Below are positions 48,458 to 60,060 of a DNA stretch of 64,000 bases, one piece after another. Source of the stretch: Ipomoea triloba. Lineage: Eukaryota > Streptophyta > Magnoliopsida > Solanales > Convolvulaceae. The notes below the pieces were generated by a model that saw only the letters and a list, made by a program, of their open reading frames with translations, searched no databases and was not told the origin of the DNA. Positions within the stretch are counted from its first letter, which is position 1. Each line of letters opens with the position of its first letter. Location of the stretch: the NCBI RefSeq assembly GCF_003576645.1, contig NC_044919.1:20211068-20275067 (forward strand), in the 5' to 3' direction. Made by a program: the position numbers and the translations under genes.

Positions 48458-49137
48458 TGATCCACGCTTAGATTGCAGCCCACAAACAACGGGATACATG
48501 CAACACCACCGCCGACCGTACCGTCGCCCACGCACCAGTAAAGCTTACCGTCGTTCGACCTTCGCAACGGTTGTCGTGGAACTAGAACGCTGGAAACTGA
48601 CGAGCCACCAGAGAAGCCCCGCCTTTCGTCCTTCGTCCTCCGCAACAAACGCCTAAATAGAAACGCCACGCCGGGTGAGTTACCGAACTGGAAACGCCGA
48701 TCGGTTGCAAAATTTCCCCTCCCCCGCTTGTCGCCGGTGTCCAACGTCACTAACAACTGCGTCCGACACCGGTCACCACCAGTGGAGTGAAGCAAATTGA
48801 AAAGACGACAGTGAGGCGTTGATCAGTTGAAAAGACACCGTCGAAAATATCACCTAAAATCCCTAGAACAGAGCGAAAAGAATCGGAATAGTCAGATAAA
48901 TAAAAAGAAACTAATTGATTAATACCAAAATTAAACTGAGTTTGAAATCTACCATAATTAAAACATTGGAATAAAAGGACCCAAATACCCCCGGCTTATA
49001 AAACTAGCGCCAACATCCAAAAATAACTCAAAAAAAGAACGTCAATCTTGCCAACGATCACTATTTGACCTCATAGATCTCTATAATATACTAGTTCTAT
49101 AAAGGGAAGGGTTTGATGCCACTGAACTACGAGGTCC

Positions 49138-52100
49138 TTGGCAGTAACTTATATCATTATTCATTACAAATTAGAAGTTACTCAAGTTAGAAGAACCCTA
49201 GCCGTCTCTCATCTCTCATCATTGGCTCTGTGCGTCTACTCCCATGTCTCATCTACCGGCCGTCTCTGCGTCTGCTCCTCCATCGCAGCCCAGCGACCAG
49301 CGAGACGGCGCATCCACGGGACGACCGCTCGCCGCCTTCATCGACCACCGCTCACAGAATCGCAGCCCAGCGCCTCCATCACAGATTCGCAGTCCAGCTG
49401 GCAGCCGCCTCCACCAACCACCACAGTCCAGCCGCCTTCATCGGCCACCGCAGTACAGTCCCCTCCCATGAAGCGATCTGGCGGACGACCTCCAATTCCT
49501 CCGTCACAGTCCCAGGTAAATTAGTATAATGTTTAATTTGCTTACTAAATTTGTTAATTATGTTAATTAGTATACTGTATACTGTTTAATGTTACTATGT
49601 TAGTACTTAGTATAATGAATTAGTATACTAAATTTGTTAATTAGTTAATTAGTATACTGTTTAATGTTAGTATAATCAGTATAATGAATTAGTATAGTGT
49701 TAGTATAATGAATTCGTAAACTAAATTTGTTAATTAGTATACTGTTAACTGTTTATTGTTAGTATAATGAATTAGGGTGCGTTTGGTTCGTACATGGGAA
49801 TCGGAATCGGAATGGGTATCAAATACTTGGTAATGGTAATGGGTTTTGGTGAAAGTATTTAGCATGTTTGGTAGTTGGGTGGAATGAGAATGATTATTAA
49901 TAGTTGGGGAAGAAATGATGAAGGGACATGAAACCCTTATTTAATAAGGGTATGGGTTTTGCCATTAATGGGGTATTCCAAACCCATAGTAGTATCCACA
50001 AAACCTATCAACCAAACACTAGCAATCACTTTGATACCCATACCTTATGCCTAAACCCCCCAACCAAACACACCCTTAGTATAGTGTTAGTAATATCAAT
50101 TAGTGTACTGTTAATTGTTAAGTTGGTACTGTAGTATATGTAATTAGTAATATGAATTAGTGTTAGTAATATCAATTAGTGTACCGTTAATTGTTAAATT
50201 GATACTGTAGTAATATGAATTAGTGTTAGTAATCCACTATAGTAATGTGAAACTGTTAGTAATATGAATTAGTGTAGTGTTAGTAATATCCTCACCAAAA
50301 AAAAAAAAATAGTGTTAGTAATCCACTATAGTAATATGAATTAGTGTACTGTTAGTAATATGAATTAGTGTACTCTAGTGTTAAATTAGTATATTGTTAA
50401 ATTATTATAATGTTAATTAGTATACTTTTAATTAAGTAATGGACTAAATGAAACTATTTAATTGTAATTGTTTTAAAGGAGTGTGATGTTTCTGTTGAGA
50501 TGGAAGAGAAAGATACACCTAATGATTATGCAATACCCGATCTCGATGAGACACCCGTGGACTCTCCCATTGAATTAACTGGTACACCGAGTGGTCCTAG
50601 TGAATAAAGTGTTGGTTCAAAAAGACTAAAATCTGTGGTATGGGAGCATTTTACCAAAAAGATAGTTAACGGTGTGGATAAAGCAGAGTGCAACTATTGC
50701 AAAAATTGCTTGGGGGACAAAGTAAAAATGGAACAAAGCATCTGCATGATCATCAGAAGTCCTGTAAGATGAAACCCATCCAAAATCTGAAGCAACAAAC
50801 GTTGTTACAACAACAATGGACGTCGGAGGGAAAAATGGGTTTATCTACTTTCAAGTTTAATCCTGAGGTTACTAGGCGGGAGCTTGCCTGCATGATCATT
50901 ATGCATGAATATCCTCTTGCAATTGTTGATCATGCAGGATTTAGAAGGTATATAGCTAGTCTTCAACCACTTTTCGACATACCTTCTCGAAATACAGTTA
51001 AGGCCGACATTTTGAAGATCTATGAGGCTGAAAAATTCAAGATTATGACACTTTTGAGCACAAATTCAAGTAGGATTGCCTTAACTACAGATATGTGGAC
51101 AGCTTCGAATCAAAAGAAAGGCTACATGGCAATCACGACACATTTTATTGATAATGATTGGAAACTGCAAAGTTTGCTTATGAGGTATGTCTATTGTTTT
51201 CTAATATAATGTATGTAGTTATTTTCATTTTTAAAAATGCATGATCATTATTAGTTGTGTAATCCTTTATTTCGTTTTACATTTTTAGGTTTATTTATGT
51301 GCCTTGTCCACACACAGATTTAGCTATTTCTAAGGAATTGTTGAAATCTGTTTATGATTGGAATATTGAAAGGAGATTATCTATGTTGACAGTTGATAAT
51401 TGTTCGACAAATGATGCACTTATTAACATCCTTGTAGCTAAGTTAGGTTATTCTCATCTATTGTTACGTGGGAGTTTATATAACATGCGTTATTGTGCCC
51501 ATATTTTGAATATAATTGTCCAAGATTGATTAAAAGTGATGGGTGATGGAATAGAAAGGGTTAGAGATAGTGTTTCTTATTGGGTAGCCACACCAAAAAG
51601 GATTGAAACTTTTACAGAAAATGTGAGGCACTTGGGCATAGACAGTCTAAGCAATTGGTGCTTGATTGTAAAACTCGATGGAATTCCACATATTTGATGC
51701 TTAGTGTTGCATTAGAATACAAGGATGTTTTTATGCGTTTGAAAGAACGTGATGTTGTGTTCACTTGTGCACCCTATGATGAGGATTGGGAGTTTGCTAA
51801 GGAAATTTGTGAAAGGTTGAAGTTGCTTTACACGGTCTCAAATAAATTTTCAGGGACTAATTATCCAACTTCTAATATCTTCTTTCCATTGATGTGTGAA
51901 ATCAAGTTTGCTTTGCTTAGTTGGATTGAATGTTCTAATGTGGTTGTTGCAAATATGGCTAGAAGTATGTTGTTGAAATTTGATAAATATTGGGAGGTAG
52001 TTAATGGACTAATGGATGTGGCTAATGCTCTTGACCCGAGATATAAGTTAGACGTGGTGGAGTTTTTTTTCCATAAAATATATGGAAACAATGCTCAACG

Positions 52101-52842
52101 AGAAACGTATAGGGTTATGAAATATTGTGTGGATTTGGTGAAAGAATATCAAAAGGATTCTCAAGTTACCAACAATGCTCAATTTGATTCTGAAATCTCA
52201 GTAGAGAGTGGATCTGAAGATGAGGTTTTTTTTTAGTTCTGGATTTGATACATATCAGGGTAAGAGTAGTTCTACAAGGAGTTTGAAATCAGAGTTGGAC
52301 AAGTATTTGGAAGAAGTAAAAATGCCAAGAAATGATTCTAAGTTTAATGTTTTACATTGGTGGCAAGGTGTTGGACTTTGTTATCCAACATTGCGAAAGA
52401 TTGCAAAGGATATCTTAGCTGTACCTATTTCTACTGTCGCTTCAGAATCAGTTTTCAGCACTGGTGGTAAGGTGGTGACACCTCATCGAAGTAGGCTTCA
52501 CCCCGAAAACGTTGGAGGGGTTAATGTGTTCGCAAAGTTGGTTGTTAAAAGATGTCAAAGGCCAAGGTAATCAAATTTTATTAAATGAAATTTTTATGAT
52601 ATTGTATATTACATATTTATTGTTTGTTGTAGTGCCTACTTGGAAAGATGCATATGGTACAATTTTTTATGATTGTGGGATTAGTCCAGAACAATTTGAA
52701 GCGCTTGAGGTATGTATATATATATATTAAACTTTTATAATTATTCATATATTGTGAAATTGAATGGATTTACTTTAAAATATGTTTGAACAATTAATTA
52801 AATTATTTTTTTTCAGATTGGAGAAGAAGATGGTGAAGAATG
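49138..52842 (+). pseudogene. hAT transposase (BED finger, hAT dimerisation), decayed
   Basis: A Pro/Ser-rich possible first exon (49138-49515) ends at a GTAAAT donor. The main exon opens near 50480 (VEMEEKDTPNDYA). A BED zinc finger (AECNYC...HLHDHQKSC) is split by a frameshift near 50705. The RNase H-like core follows (LTTDMWTASNQKKGYM), an intron at 51185-51288, then TVDNCSTNDA and CKTRWNSTYLML. The C-terminal dimerisation region reads VASESVFSTGGKVVTPHRS, with a last intron near 52568-52632. Lesions: TAA 50605-50607, frameshift near 50705, TGA 51527-51529, frameshifts near 51645, 52230 (T run) and 52510. A cut-and-paste transposase, here inactive. Confidence 0.88.
49775..50075. mobile_element. 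Tourist-like (PIF/Harbinger) MITE, TSD TTA
   Basis: 301 bases with ends GGGTGCGTTTGGTT and AACCAAACACACCC, inverted with one mismatch, flanked by TTA on both sides (49772-49774, 50076-50078). It sits in a presumed intron of the hAT transposase gene. Confidence 0.9.
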
Positions 52843-53239
52843 AAGAAAGATTAAAGAATGAATATTTGAAGAAGATTTGGATTTGAGAAGAATGTTTATA
52901 TTGTATTGTTGAACTATTTGTAATTTGGACTATTTGAAGAACATCTACATTTGGACTATTTTAATTTGTATTTACTACTTTTGGATTGAAATTTGAACTA
53001 CGGTAGTTGTATTTTTAAAATTGTTATTTTTTGTAATTTTTTTTTAAATTGTACTAGAATATCACTTTGACTAAGATTTGACCGGCGATGAGGATTCGCC
53101 GTCCCCGCCAAATTCCCCGTGGGGACGAGGATGGGGAATTTTTACCCCTCCCCGCCGGGGACGGGGACGGGGACGGGGTGGCGGAGACGGGGATGGGGAT
53201 ACCCCTCCCCGCCCCCGCCCCGCCCCGTTGCCATTCCTA

Positions 53240-54430
53240 CGCCGGATCAATATACCCCGGAAGTTGCCGCATATACACAGTCTCTACTAAACGATCGTTC
53301 AGAAACTTATTATGGACGTCTAGCTGACGCATGGCCCAACCACGAGACAACGCCAAAGAAAGAAATAGTCAGACCGTAGTAGGCTTAACCACGGGACTAA
53401 ATGCGTCAAAACCCTTCGCCATCAAACGTGCCTTATAGCTAGGAGTGAGCATCGGTCGGTTTCGGTTAATAACCGACCAATAACCGAATAACCGAAAGCA
53501 TTTTTTTAGTCTTCATAACCGACCGAAACCGACTGAACATATACTTATAACCAACCGAAACCGATTATGTCGGTTTCGATCGGTTATTTCGATAACCGAA
53601 GCTGTGTAGCATCACATAAATAACAATTTTCCAATCCAATTCAACAAATAGCATTATAATCAACAACAGTAGTGTGTTCTGATTATTGGAACAATCAAAC
53701 AAATATCAATTTTTTTAATAATCACACTGTAGTGCCAATCATTCAATTAAACACATATCATTTTTTGTAATAATCAAAATGTAGTGTGTACACAGCAATC
53801 AAACTAGTAAGTTTAGAATTTTTTTTATAAAAATTAAATTCATGTGTTTTCTTAACAAATCAAAATTCGTGTGTTTTTTGGATAGAGATGCTGCCCGGTG
53901 ACTGTGAGCGTTTAGGGTTTTTATAATATATATATACATATATACATATATGTATATATATATACATATGTATATATATGTGTATATATATATGTATATA
54001 TATATATATGTATATGTGTATATATATATGTATAGATATATATTATCAGTTATTCGGTGACCGCTGTTATTAAATCTTGATAACCGAAAAATAACCGAAT
54101 AACCGATTTTTTTTGCCTTGTAACTGATAACCTACCGATAACCGAAATTATCGGTCGGTTCGATTATCGGTTTTTCGGTAATTATGTTCTCCCCTACTTA
54201 TAGTGCTCGATAGAACCATCAAGCTTACTCTTGGTCCAGAAAACCCACTTGCAACCTACGACATTCATCCCGGGCGAGGGCAAAACCAAACGCCAAAGTA
54301 TGATTATGGATTAGGGCATTGTATTCCTGGTCCATAGCGGTACGCTATTCCAGATGACTAGCAGCCTGTGTGTAAGAAGTGGGGTCTGAAGTACACGGTG
54401 CAGCCACCAGAGCCTACAAAGGTTCATCCC
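53240..54430 (-). pseudogene. Copia B: N-terminal reverse transcriptase, interrupted by a MITE
   Basis: Minus-strand pol that belongs with 33216-34335. Reading from about 54430 down: an RT lead-in (AMDQEYNALIHNHT), NVVGCKWVFWTKSKLDGS, a MITE (53440-54196), then FDAFSPVVK and [15 protein letters not shown] ending GYIDP at the hAT boundary 53240. In-frame stops are visible. The upstream protease and integrase are missing; a LINE fragment lies on that side. Confidence 0.85.
53440..54196. mobile_element. hAT-type MITE in copia B, TSD CTTATAG(C/T)
   Basis: Begins TAGGAGTGAGCATCGGTCGG; the complement of the right end is TAGGGGAGAACATAATTACC. Flanks CTTATAGC (53432-53439) and CTTATAGT (54197-54204) match at 7 of 8. 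The body is fold-back rich in AACCGA/TCGGTT and holds a TA/CA microsatellite at 53925-54040. Copia codons resume on both sides. Confidence 0.85.
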
Positions 54431-54468
54431 GGTCCATAGCGGGCATACGTATGGGTTCATCATTACAT

Positions 54469-54836
54469 CAATGCAAGGGGCTTTTCTTATTGCGAAAAAT
54501 GGTCCATTACGGTGCGCTCAAGATCCTTTGATGGCGGAAGCAATGGCAATTCAAGAGGCGCTCACTTGGATCAAGCAACATAATTTGTCTCATATATTAG
54601 TAGTTTCTGATTGTTTTATTTTTTGTTCTAGCTTGCTTAATGTTAGTTCTAATCGTTCCTATATCGATACTATAGCCTATGACTGTAGGTGTCTCATCTC
54701 GTCTATTATTGGTTGTAAGATCCGATATATTGCTAGAGATAGAAATCATGTCTCATCTCGTCTATTATTGGTCCACCTAGTTTTATTTCTACTTTGAGCT
54801 AATAATATTTTAGTTCTTGTTTTCAAAAAAAAATAT
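54469..54836 (+). pseudogene. 3' end of a LINE: RNase H-like domain
   Basis: A frame with DPLMAEAMAIQEALTWIKQH, LVVSDCFIFCSSL and IRYIARDRNHVSS matches the RNase H-like domain at the C-terminus of plant L1-type LINEs. It is 5'-truncated and ends in TTTTCAAAAAAAAA. Target duplications not resolved. Confidence 0.75.
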
Positions 54837-55125
54837 TTACAATAAATTTTTAATTTTTCATTATTTATTATTATAAAAATAATTTATTTAGTAATATATT
54901 TATTTAAAAATGTAATAAAACATAAGAAAGAAGAACTTATCTTTAAATTTTATGTATGTTATGTGCCACATCACTTCTATATATAGAATAATTTTAAGTA
55001 GTTCGGGTTATCAGGCTACTCCATTACATTTCGGGCTAGCCTATTCGGGGCATCGACTAGTTGGTTTCGATTTTATCGGGCTAGCTCATCGGGTCCAGGC
55101 TAAGATTGGCATCCATACTTGTAAA

Positions 55126-55682
55126 TATAATACCAAAATGTCACCATATTATATAGTTTAAGGTGGATTGGTCCAAGGTCGGCCCTAGGCAAGTTTGCTT
55201 AGGGCCGACGCACAGGGCCCCCAATTTTTTGGGGTCCAATATTAAAAAAAAAAATTATATATGTAATATATTAGCTAATTCTTTTCCTACATGTTCATGC
55301 AAGAAGCCAAATTCTACCAATTTTAGGCATTCCTTTTCTTTTATGTCACACAATTCTATGTATTGATATATACTATATATAAATGCATCGTTTTCCCCAG
55401 TTTTCGTCGGCGGTGCTGCGCAATTAGTCCATTACTCCCATTAGGCAATACTTTTCCTTCACCCTATGTATTTATATTGTGTTCGATAGAATTGAAAAAT
55501 TCTTCTTGATCGTACAAAGTTCAAAGTCACAAATTTTCAAGTTTTTCAATTCTCAGGTAATTAAAATTACTAAATATTTCACAATTTTTGTTTATTTTTT
55601 TATTTATATGAGTTGATAATTCTTATTTCAGAATAATATATTCAAGAATTTGTTTCTTGATTAATTATTTGTTCACTAAGCA
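55126..55682. other. AT-rich spacer, no gene seen
   Basis: Contains GGTCGGCCCTAGGCAAG...GGGCCCCCAATTTTTTGGGG, a typical plant hAT-remnant word set, near 55178-55232. No frame supported. Confidence 0.45.
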
Positions 55683-55767
55683 AAGGTGGAAAACGTTATT
55701 ATATTACGTTATTGATGATTTCTCTCGTTATACAAAAGTTTATCTATTAAAATCAAAAGATGAAGCC

Positions 55768-55945
55768 TAGGGGTGGAATAGGCCAGGCCCCTTGTAGGGG
55801 CTTATGTCCAGGCCTAATTAAAGCCTAGTTAGGCCTAGCTTGTTTAGTAAAAAAGCCAGGCTTGAGCCAATTTCAAAAGCCTATTAAACTAAACAGGCCA
55901 GACCTATATATACCAGGCTCGGCCTTCAGGCCTATAGGCCTGGCC

Positions 55946-56000
<55 letters not shown>

Positions 56001-56873
56001 TGCACTCTCGTGCGAACTCTCGCCCAGGTAGGAAATGAGAACGCTCCACAGCCGTCCACGTGTCCAGATCAACGAATCAGATGCAATTTTTAAAAAATGA
56101 CGCGGTGGCATTTTCGTAAATAACTGGAACTTTGGTGCACCTAGTTTCACTTACAAGTGCACCTAGTTTCACTTAAAAGTGCACCTAGTTTCACTTACAA
56201 GTGCACCTATTTTTGTACATATTTTCACTTACAAGTGCGAGTAATTTACCTTGTTAATATTCATGCACCTATTTTCGCAAATATTTTCACTTACAAATGC
56301 AAGTAATTTACCTTGTTGATATTCATGCACCTGGGTGCAACCTAGATGCACCTAGTTTTAACATAGGTTGCACCTAGTTATAACATTAGGTGCACCTAGT
56401 TATAACATTAGGTGCACCTAGTTATAACATTAGTTGCACTTAGTATTGATGCTCACTGTACAATTCACTTGCACCTGTAATACATTTTACTTGCATCTGC
56501 AATACATTTACTTGCACTTGTGCAAGTAATTTACTTTGTTAACATTCATGCACCTGGTTGCAACCTATGTGCACCTAGTTATAACATTAAGTGCACCTAG
56601 TTATAACATTAGGTGCACTTAGTATTGATGCTCATTGTATAATTACTTGCACTTTTAATACGTTTTATTTGCACGTGTGCACCTATTTTCACTTGCAGAT
56701 GCAAGTAATTTACGTTGTTAACATTTATGCACCTGGGTGCACCTATGTGCACCTAGTTATAACATTACGTGCACCTAGTTATAACGTTATGTGCAACTAC
56801 ATTCCGGACACGTGGCGCGCTGTGATTCGTCCGTAGTTCTCTCCTGGGCGGCCCGTACGCACCTGAACGCGAT

Positions 56874-56910
<37 letters not shown>

Positions 56911-57270
56911 CAATCCCAAGTATATATAATAATAACAAATAATAATACAATTGAACTTAGGTATTTTTTATAAATCTTTTGTAGGTATACTTTAAAAGGC
57001 TTAAAAATGAAGGCCTTAAATAGGCTCAAAACCTATCTAAATAGGCTAAAAGCATATTTATGATATATTTTGAAGCCTTTTTAAAAGCCTATATGTTAAA
57101 TAGGCTTTTAAAAAGGCTTCAGGCCAGGCTAGGCCAATTGTAGGCTCAGGCTTGAGCTTAAAATATAGCCTACACACAGGGCCAAGCTCAGGCTCAGGCT
57201 TTAGATTTTCATAGCAAGCCCAGGCCCAAATTTCTAAAGCTCGGCTTAGCCTAGCCTATTTCCACCCCTA
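55768..57270. mobile_element. hAT-type MITE in copia C integrase
   Basis: Begins TAGGGGTGGAATAGGCC; the complement of the right end is TAGGGGTGGAAATAGGC. AAGCC is repeated at both junctions (a decayed duplication), and copia codons resume exactly. The body is a fold-back of AGGCCT/GGCTT words. About 0.9 kb in its middle is a separate insertion. Confidence 0.8.
55997..56875. mobile_element. (TA)n-flanked inverted-repeat element inside the MITE
   Basis: Flanked on both sides by (TA)n (55950-55996 and 56876-56907). The left end GGGTTGCACTCTCGTGCGAA and the complement of the right end GGATCGCGTTCAGGTGCGTA are related, and both continue to CACGTGTCC. The centre holds many copies of GTGCACCTAGTTATAACATT. 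Related in its subterminal block to 29720-30290. It resembles Micron-type MITEs that target TA microsatellites; family call tentative. Confidence 0.65.
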
Positions 57271-59573
57271 AAAGCCGACCAAAAATTTATGGTTTTCAAA
57301 ACAGAAGTAGAAAATCAATTGGATAAAAAGATTAAAATGCTTCGATCCGACAGGAGAGGAGAATATGAAGCAGATACCCTGAAAAAGTTGTGTGAATCCT
57401 CTGGCTCTGGCATAATCCATGAAGTCACTGCCCCTTATACTCCCCAACAAAATGGTATAGCTGAGAGAAAGAATAGAACTCTCAAAGAAATGATTAATGC
57501 CATGCTGATCAGGTGCTCTAGACTCTTTGTGGGGAGAAGCTGTTTTGACACCCAACCACATTTTGAATAGAGTACCTCATAGAGAATTTGAAAAAACCCC
57601 TTTTGAGGGTATGATCCAAGCCTCAAATACTTTAAAGTGTGGGGTTGTTTAGCAAAGGTTGGACTACCGTCCTTCAAAGGGCCCAATCTACTGGGACCTA
57701 AAACAATAGATGCCATATTTGTTGGGTATGCTAAGAATAGTGCTGCTTACAAGTTTATGTGTTTGGAAAATCGCTCTATGTGTGAGTCCAGAGATGCTAT
57801 CTTCTTTGAACACTTATTTCCTTTAAAGAATTCTCTTGATTTATCTGTTGACAGAATTCAAAGCAATGAAAATATTGTATTCCCTAGAAGTACAGATTAT
57901 ACTGATAAGTCCAGAAGAAGCAAAAGGCCAAGAATTGAGAAAAGCTTTGGCTCTGACTTTATAACGTTTGTAACAGAGTTGAAAGACCTAAATGAGCTAT
58001 GTGATCAACTCATTTGTCAACTAGTGTTAGGAGAAGAATCAAAGACCTTTGAAGAAGCCATGCGCTCGACCAACTCCACCTTATGGAAAGAAGCAGTCAA
58101 GAGTGAGTTAGACTCTATACAATCGAACCTCACTTGGGAATTGGTCAATCTACCCAAAGGGTGTAAACCAATTGGCTGTAAATGGATCTTCAAAAGAAAA
58201 TTGAGGCCATACGAGTCCATTGAAAGGTTCAAAGCAAAAGGCTACACTCAAAAGTTTGGTGAGGATTATTTTTATACCTATTCACTAGTAACAAAAATTC
58301 CAACTATACGCATTATTTTTGCCCTAGCCTCTTTACACAGGTTGATAATCCATCAAATGGACGTGAAAATAGCCTTTCTAAATGGTGATTTAGTGGAAGA
58401 AATCTACATGGAACAACCTCCTGGATGCGTAGAGCCCGACCATGAAGGAAAGGTATGTAGACTCAAGAAATCTCTTTACGGCTTAAAACAAGCCCCCAAG
58501 CAGTGGTATGAAAATTTCATAAAACATTGATAGACCTGGGTTACTCCGCTAACCGATCAGATGCCTGCTTATACAGTAAAGAGATAAAATCCAAAGTAGT
58601 GATTATATGCCTCTATGTAGATGGCATGCTAATTTTCAGTTCAAATATTGAAACAATAAATGAAGCAAAGATAACACTTTGTGAAAAGTTTGATATGAAG
58701 GATCTAGGTGAAGTCGACGTGATACTCGGGATAAAGGTTAATAAAACCGAAAAGGGCTACCTTTTGTCCCAAAGGCACTATACAAAAAAACTTCTAAAGA
58801 AGTTCGACAATTATGATGTATCCCCGGCTAAAACCCCGTATGATCCCAGTATCAAACTATCAAAGAACACTGAGGCTAGTGTTTCTCAAGAAAAATATGC
58901 AAAGATAATTGAGAGTCTAGTGTTCTTAATGAACTATACTAGACTTGATATTGCATTTGCAGTAAACAAGCTCAGTCGCTACACACACAACCCAAGTGCT
59001 CCACACTGGGAGGCACTGAGACGAGTACTTCGGTACCTCAGAGGCACTGTAGATTAGGGACTAAACTATACAGGATACCCAGCTGTGATGGAAGAGTTCT
59101 GTGATGCAAACTGGGTGAATGACAGTGTTGATGTAAACTCGACCAGTGGATATGTGTTCACCATGTGTGGTGCCGCTGTATCGTGGAAATCAACTAAACA
59201 ATCATGTATTGCTAGATCAACCATGGAAGTAGAGTTCATAGCGTTAGATCTAGCAAGCCAAGAGGTTGAGTGGCTACAAAATTTACTGGCAGACGTGCCT
59301 TTGTGGGGGAGTCTAACTCCTGCTGTGCCTTTACATTGTGACTCACAGACCGCGATCTGTGTTGCACAAAATAGTGTCTACAATGGGAAAAGAAGACACA
59401 TAAGTGTCAGACATGAGTCTGTAAGACAGCTAATGCTGAACGTGGTGATCACAATGAAATTTGTGAGATCTGAGAGGAATATAGCAGATCCTCTCACAAA
59501 AGGCCTAAATCGAAAGGCCATCCTTAAAACTTCAAGAGAAATGGGATTAAATCCCAACGAGGTAAGGAATTCA

Positions 59574-60060
59574 TGATGGACACCACCTTTGTGGTCAAAC
59601 GAAATCATGGAAAGACTTACACTTATACTATGAGTATATACTCTGTAGCTTGAATGGGTGGTCTATGTGAATATAGACTTGACAGAGTTAAAGTCTACAC
59701 TGAGGTAGACTAAACAGGGAATTTCGAGGTTAAAGTATTTGGCTATGCAAAGCTTGAGTTGAATTGCACATTTAAGTTCAAAATTTAGCTAACCGGCGAG
59801 TTCAAGAAGCAATTCACTCACGGGTAGTAAATTACTTAATTATGCTGCATGTCAGTTCAAGTCTCTGACCCTGATAGAAAATTAGCTCTTGCAATTGTTT
59901 AGCTAAGATGTCCTTCTATCCAGCCTTTACCTTCAAATGTGTGGGGGATTTTTGGGAAATAATTTAAAGGCAAAGGCTATTAATATTTTTCCTTTAATTT
60001 TCTTGTACTATTTTTGTGAACCAGTCAGAGTCTTCTACTGTAAATTTGTGGGTGAACAAC
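59574..60060 (+). other. 3' untranslated region and LTR start of copia C
   Basis: After pol comes a non-coding leader ending in the purine tract TGTGGGGGATTT near 59939-59951. The 3' LTR probably starts just after and is cut at 60060 by the next element. It seems to resume at 62540, with a TATAAGC box near 62673. Confidence 0.5.

Larger units (their letters stand above)
36367..49110. mobile_element. MULE-like composite: FAR1-type transposase plus Ulp1-like gene
   Basis: About 12.7 kb between a (TA)n-flanked left end and the hAT 5' region. It holds a plus-strand MULE/FAR1 transposase pseudogene and a converging minus-strand Ulp1-like gene, with arrays of a shared roughly 400-base repeat on both sides of the latter. 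Ulp1-carrying MULEs (Kaonashi type) are known in plants. Terminal inverted repeats and a 9-bp duplication were not found, so ends are approximate. Confidence 0.5.
34336..53239 (+). mobile_element. hAT transposon splitting copia B
   Basis: Left end TAGGAAAGTCGGGGACGGGG and the complement of the right end TAGGAATGGCAACGGGGCGG share the first six bases and a G-rich GGGGACGGGGATGGGGAA region. The hAT transposase pseudogene lies near the right end. No convincing 8-bp duplication is visible (left flank ...CATGAT, right flank CGCCGGAT), and an N join lies at 34387, so the left boundary is less certain. Confidence 0.6.
32798..55117. mobile_element. hAT-type non-autonomous element enclosing the whole nest, TSD CTTGTAAA
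   Basis: Left end TAGGGATGGCAATTGGGCC at 32798; the complement of the right end is TATGGATGCCAAT (55117), matching 11 of the first 13 bases. Both sides carry the identical 8-bp flank CTTGTAAA (32790-32797 and 55118-55125), the hAT target-duplication length. GGGCTAGCC words lie close to both ends. The element's own sequence is only the outer few hundred bases; everything inside is later insertion. Confidence 0.75.
55683..59573 (+). pseudogene. Copia element C: integrase, reverse transcriptase, RNase H
   Basis: 5'-truncated copia pol. The integrase starts at about 55683 (DDFSRYTKVYLLKSKDEA), is cut by a MITE (55768-57270) and resumes at 57277 (MLRSDRRGEYEAD, TPQQNGIAERKNRT). Frameshifts follow near 57510 and 57600. 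The RT runs 58030-58900 ([24 protein letters not shown]) with a stop and frame change near 58528. The catalytic box reads YVDGML, with glycine (GGC 58623-58625) in place of the second aspartate. A TAG at 59055-59057 precedes RNase H ([30 protein letters not shown]), which ends at 59573. Confidence 0.9.

Noticed and set aside
48367..48795. 142-aa minus frame as the start of the Ulp1-like gene
   Set aside because: Opens with TTG. A different frame has an ATG in good context at 48457 and joins exon 2 in the right phase.
49244..49529. Pro/Ser-rich frames as a host gene
   Set aside because: Three overlapping frames of the same low-complexity stretch; at most a 5' exon of the hAT transposase.
34328..53248. 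8-bp target duplication for the hAT transposon
   Set aside because: The left flank CATGAT and right flank CGCCGGAT do not match, so no duplication is claimed.
55932..56150. Frames containing YIYIYIY runs here and at 29628, 36278, 56765-57029 and 60671
   Set aside because: Translations of (TA)n microsatellites or of N runs.
56140..56800. GTGCACCTAGTTATAACATT repeats as a satellite
   Set aside because: Confined to one (TA)n-flanked element and irregularly spaced.
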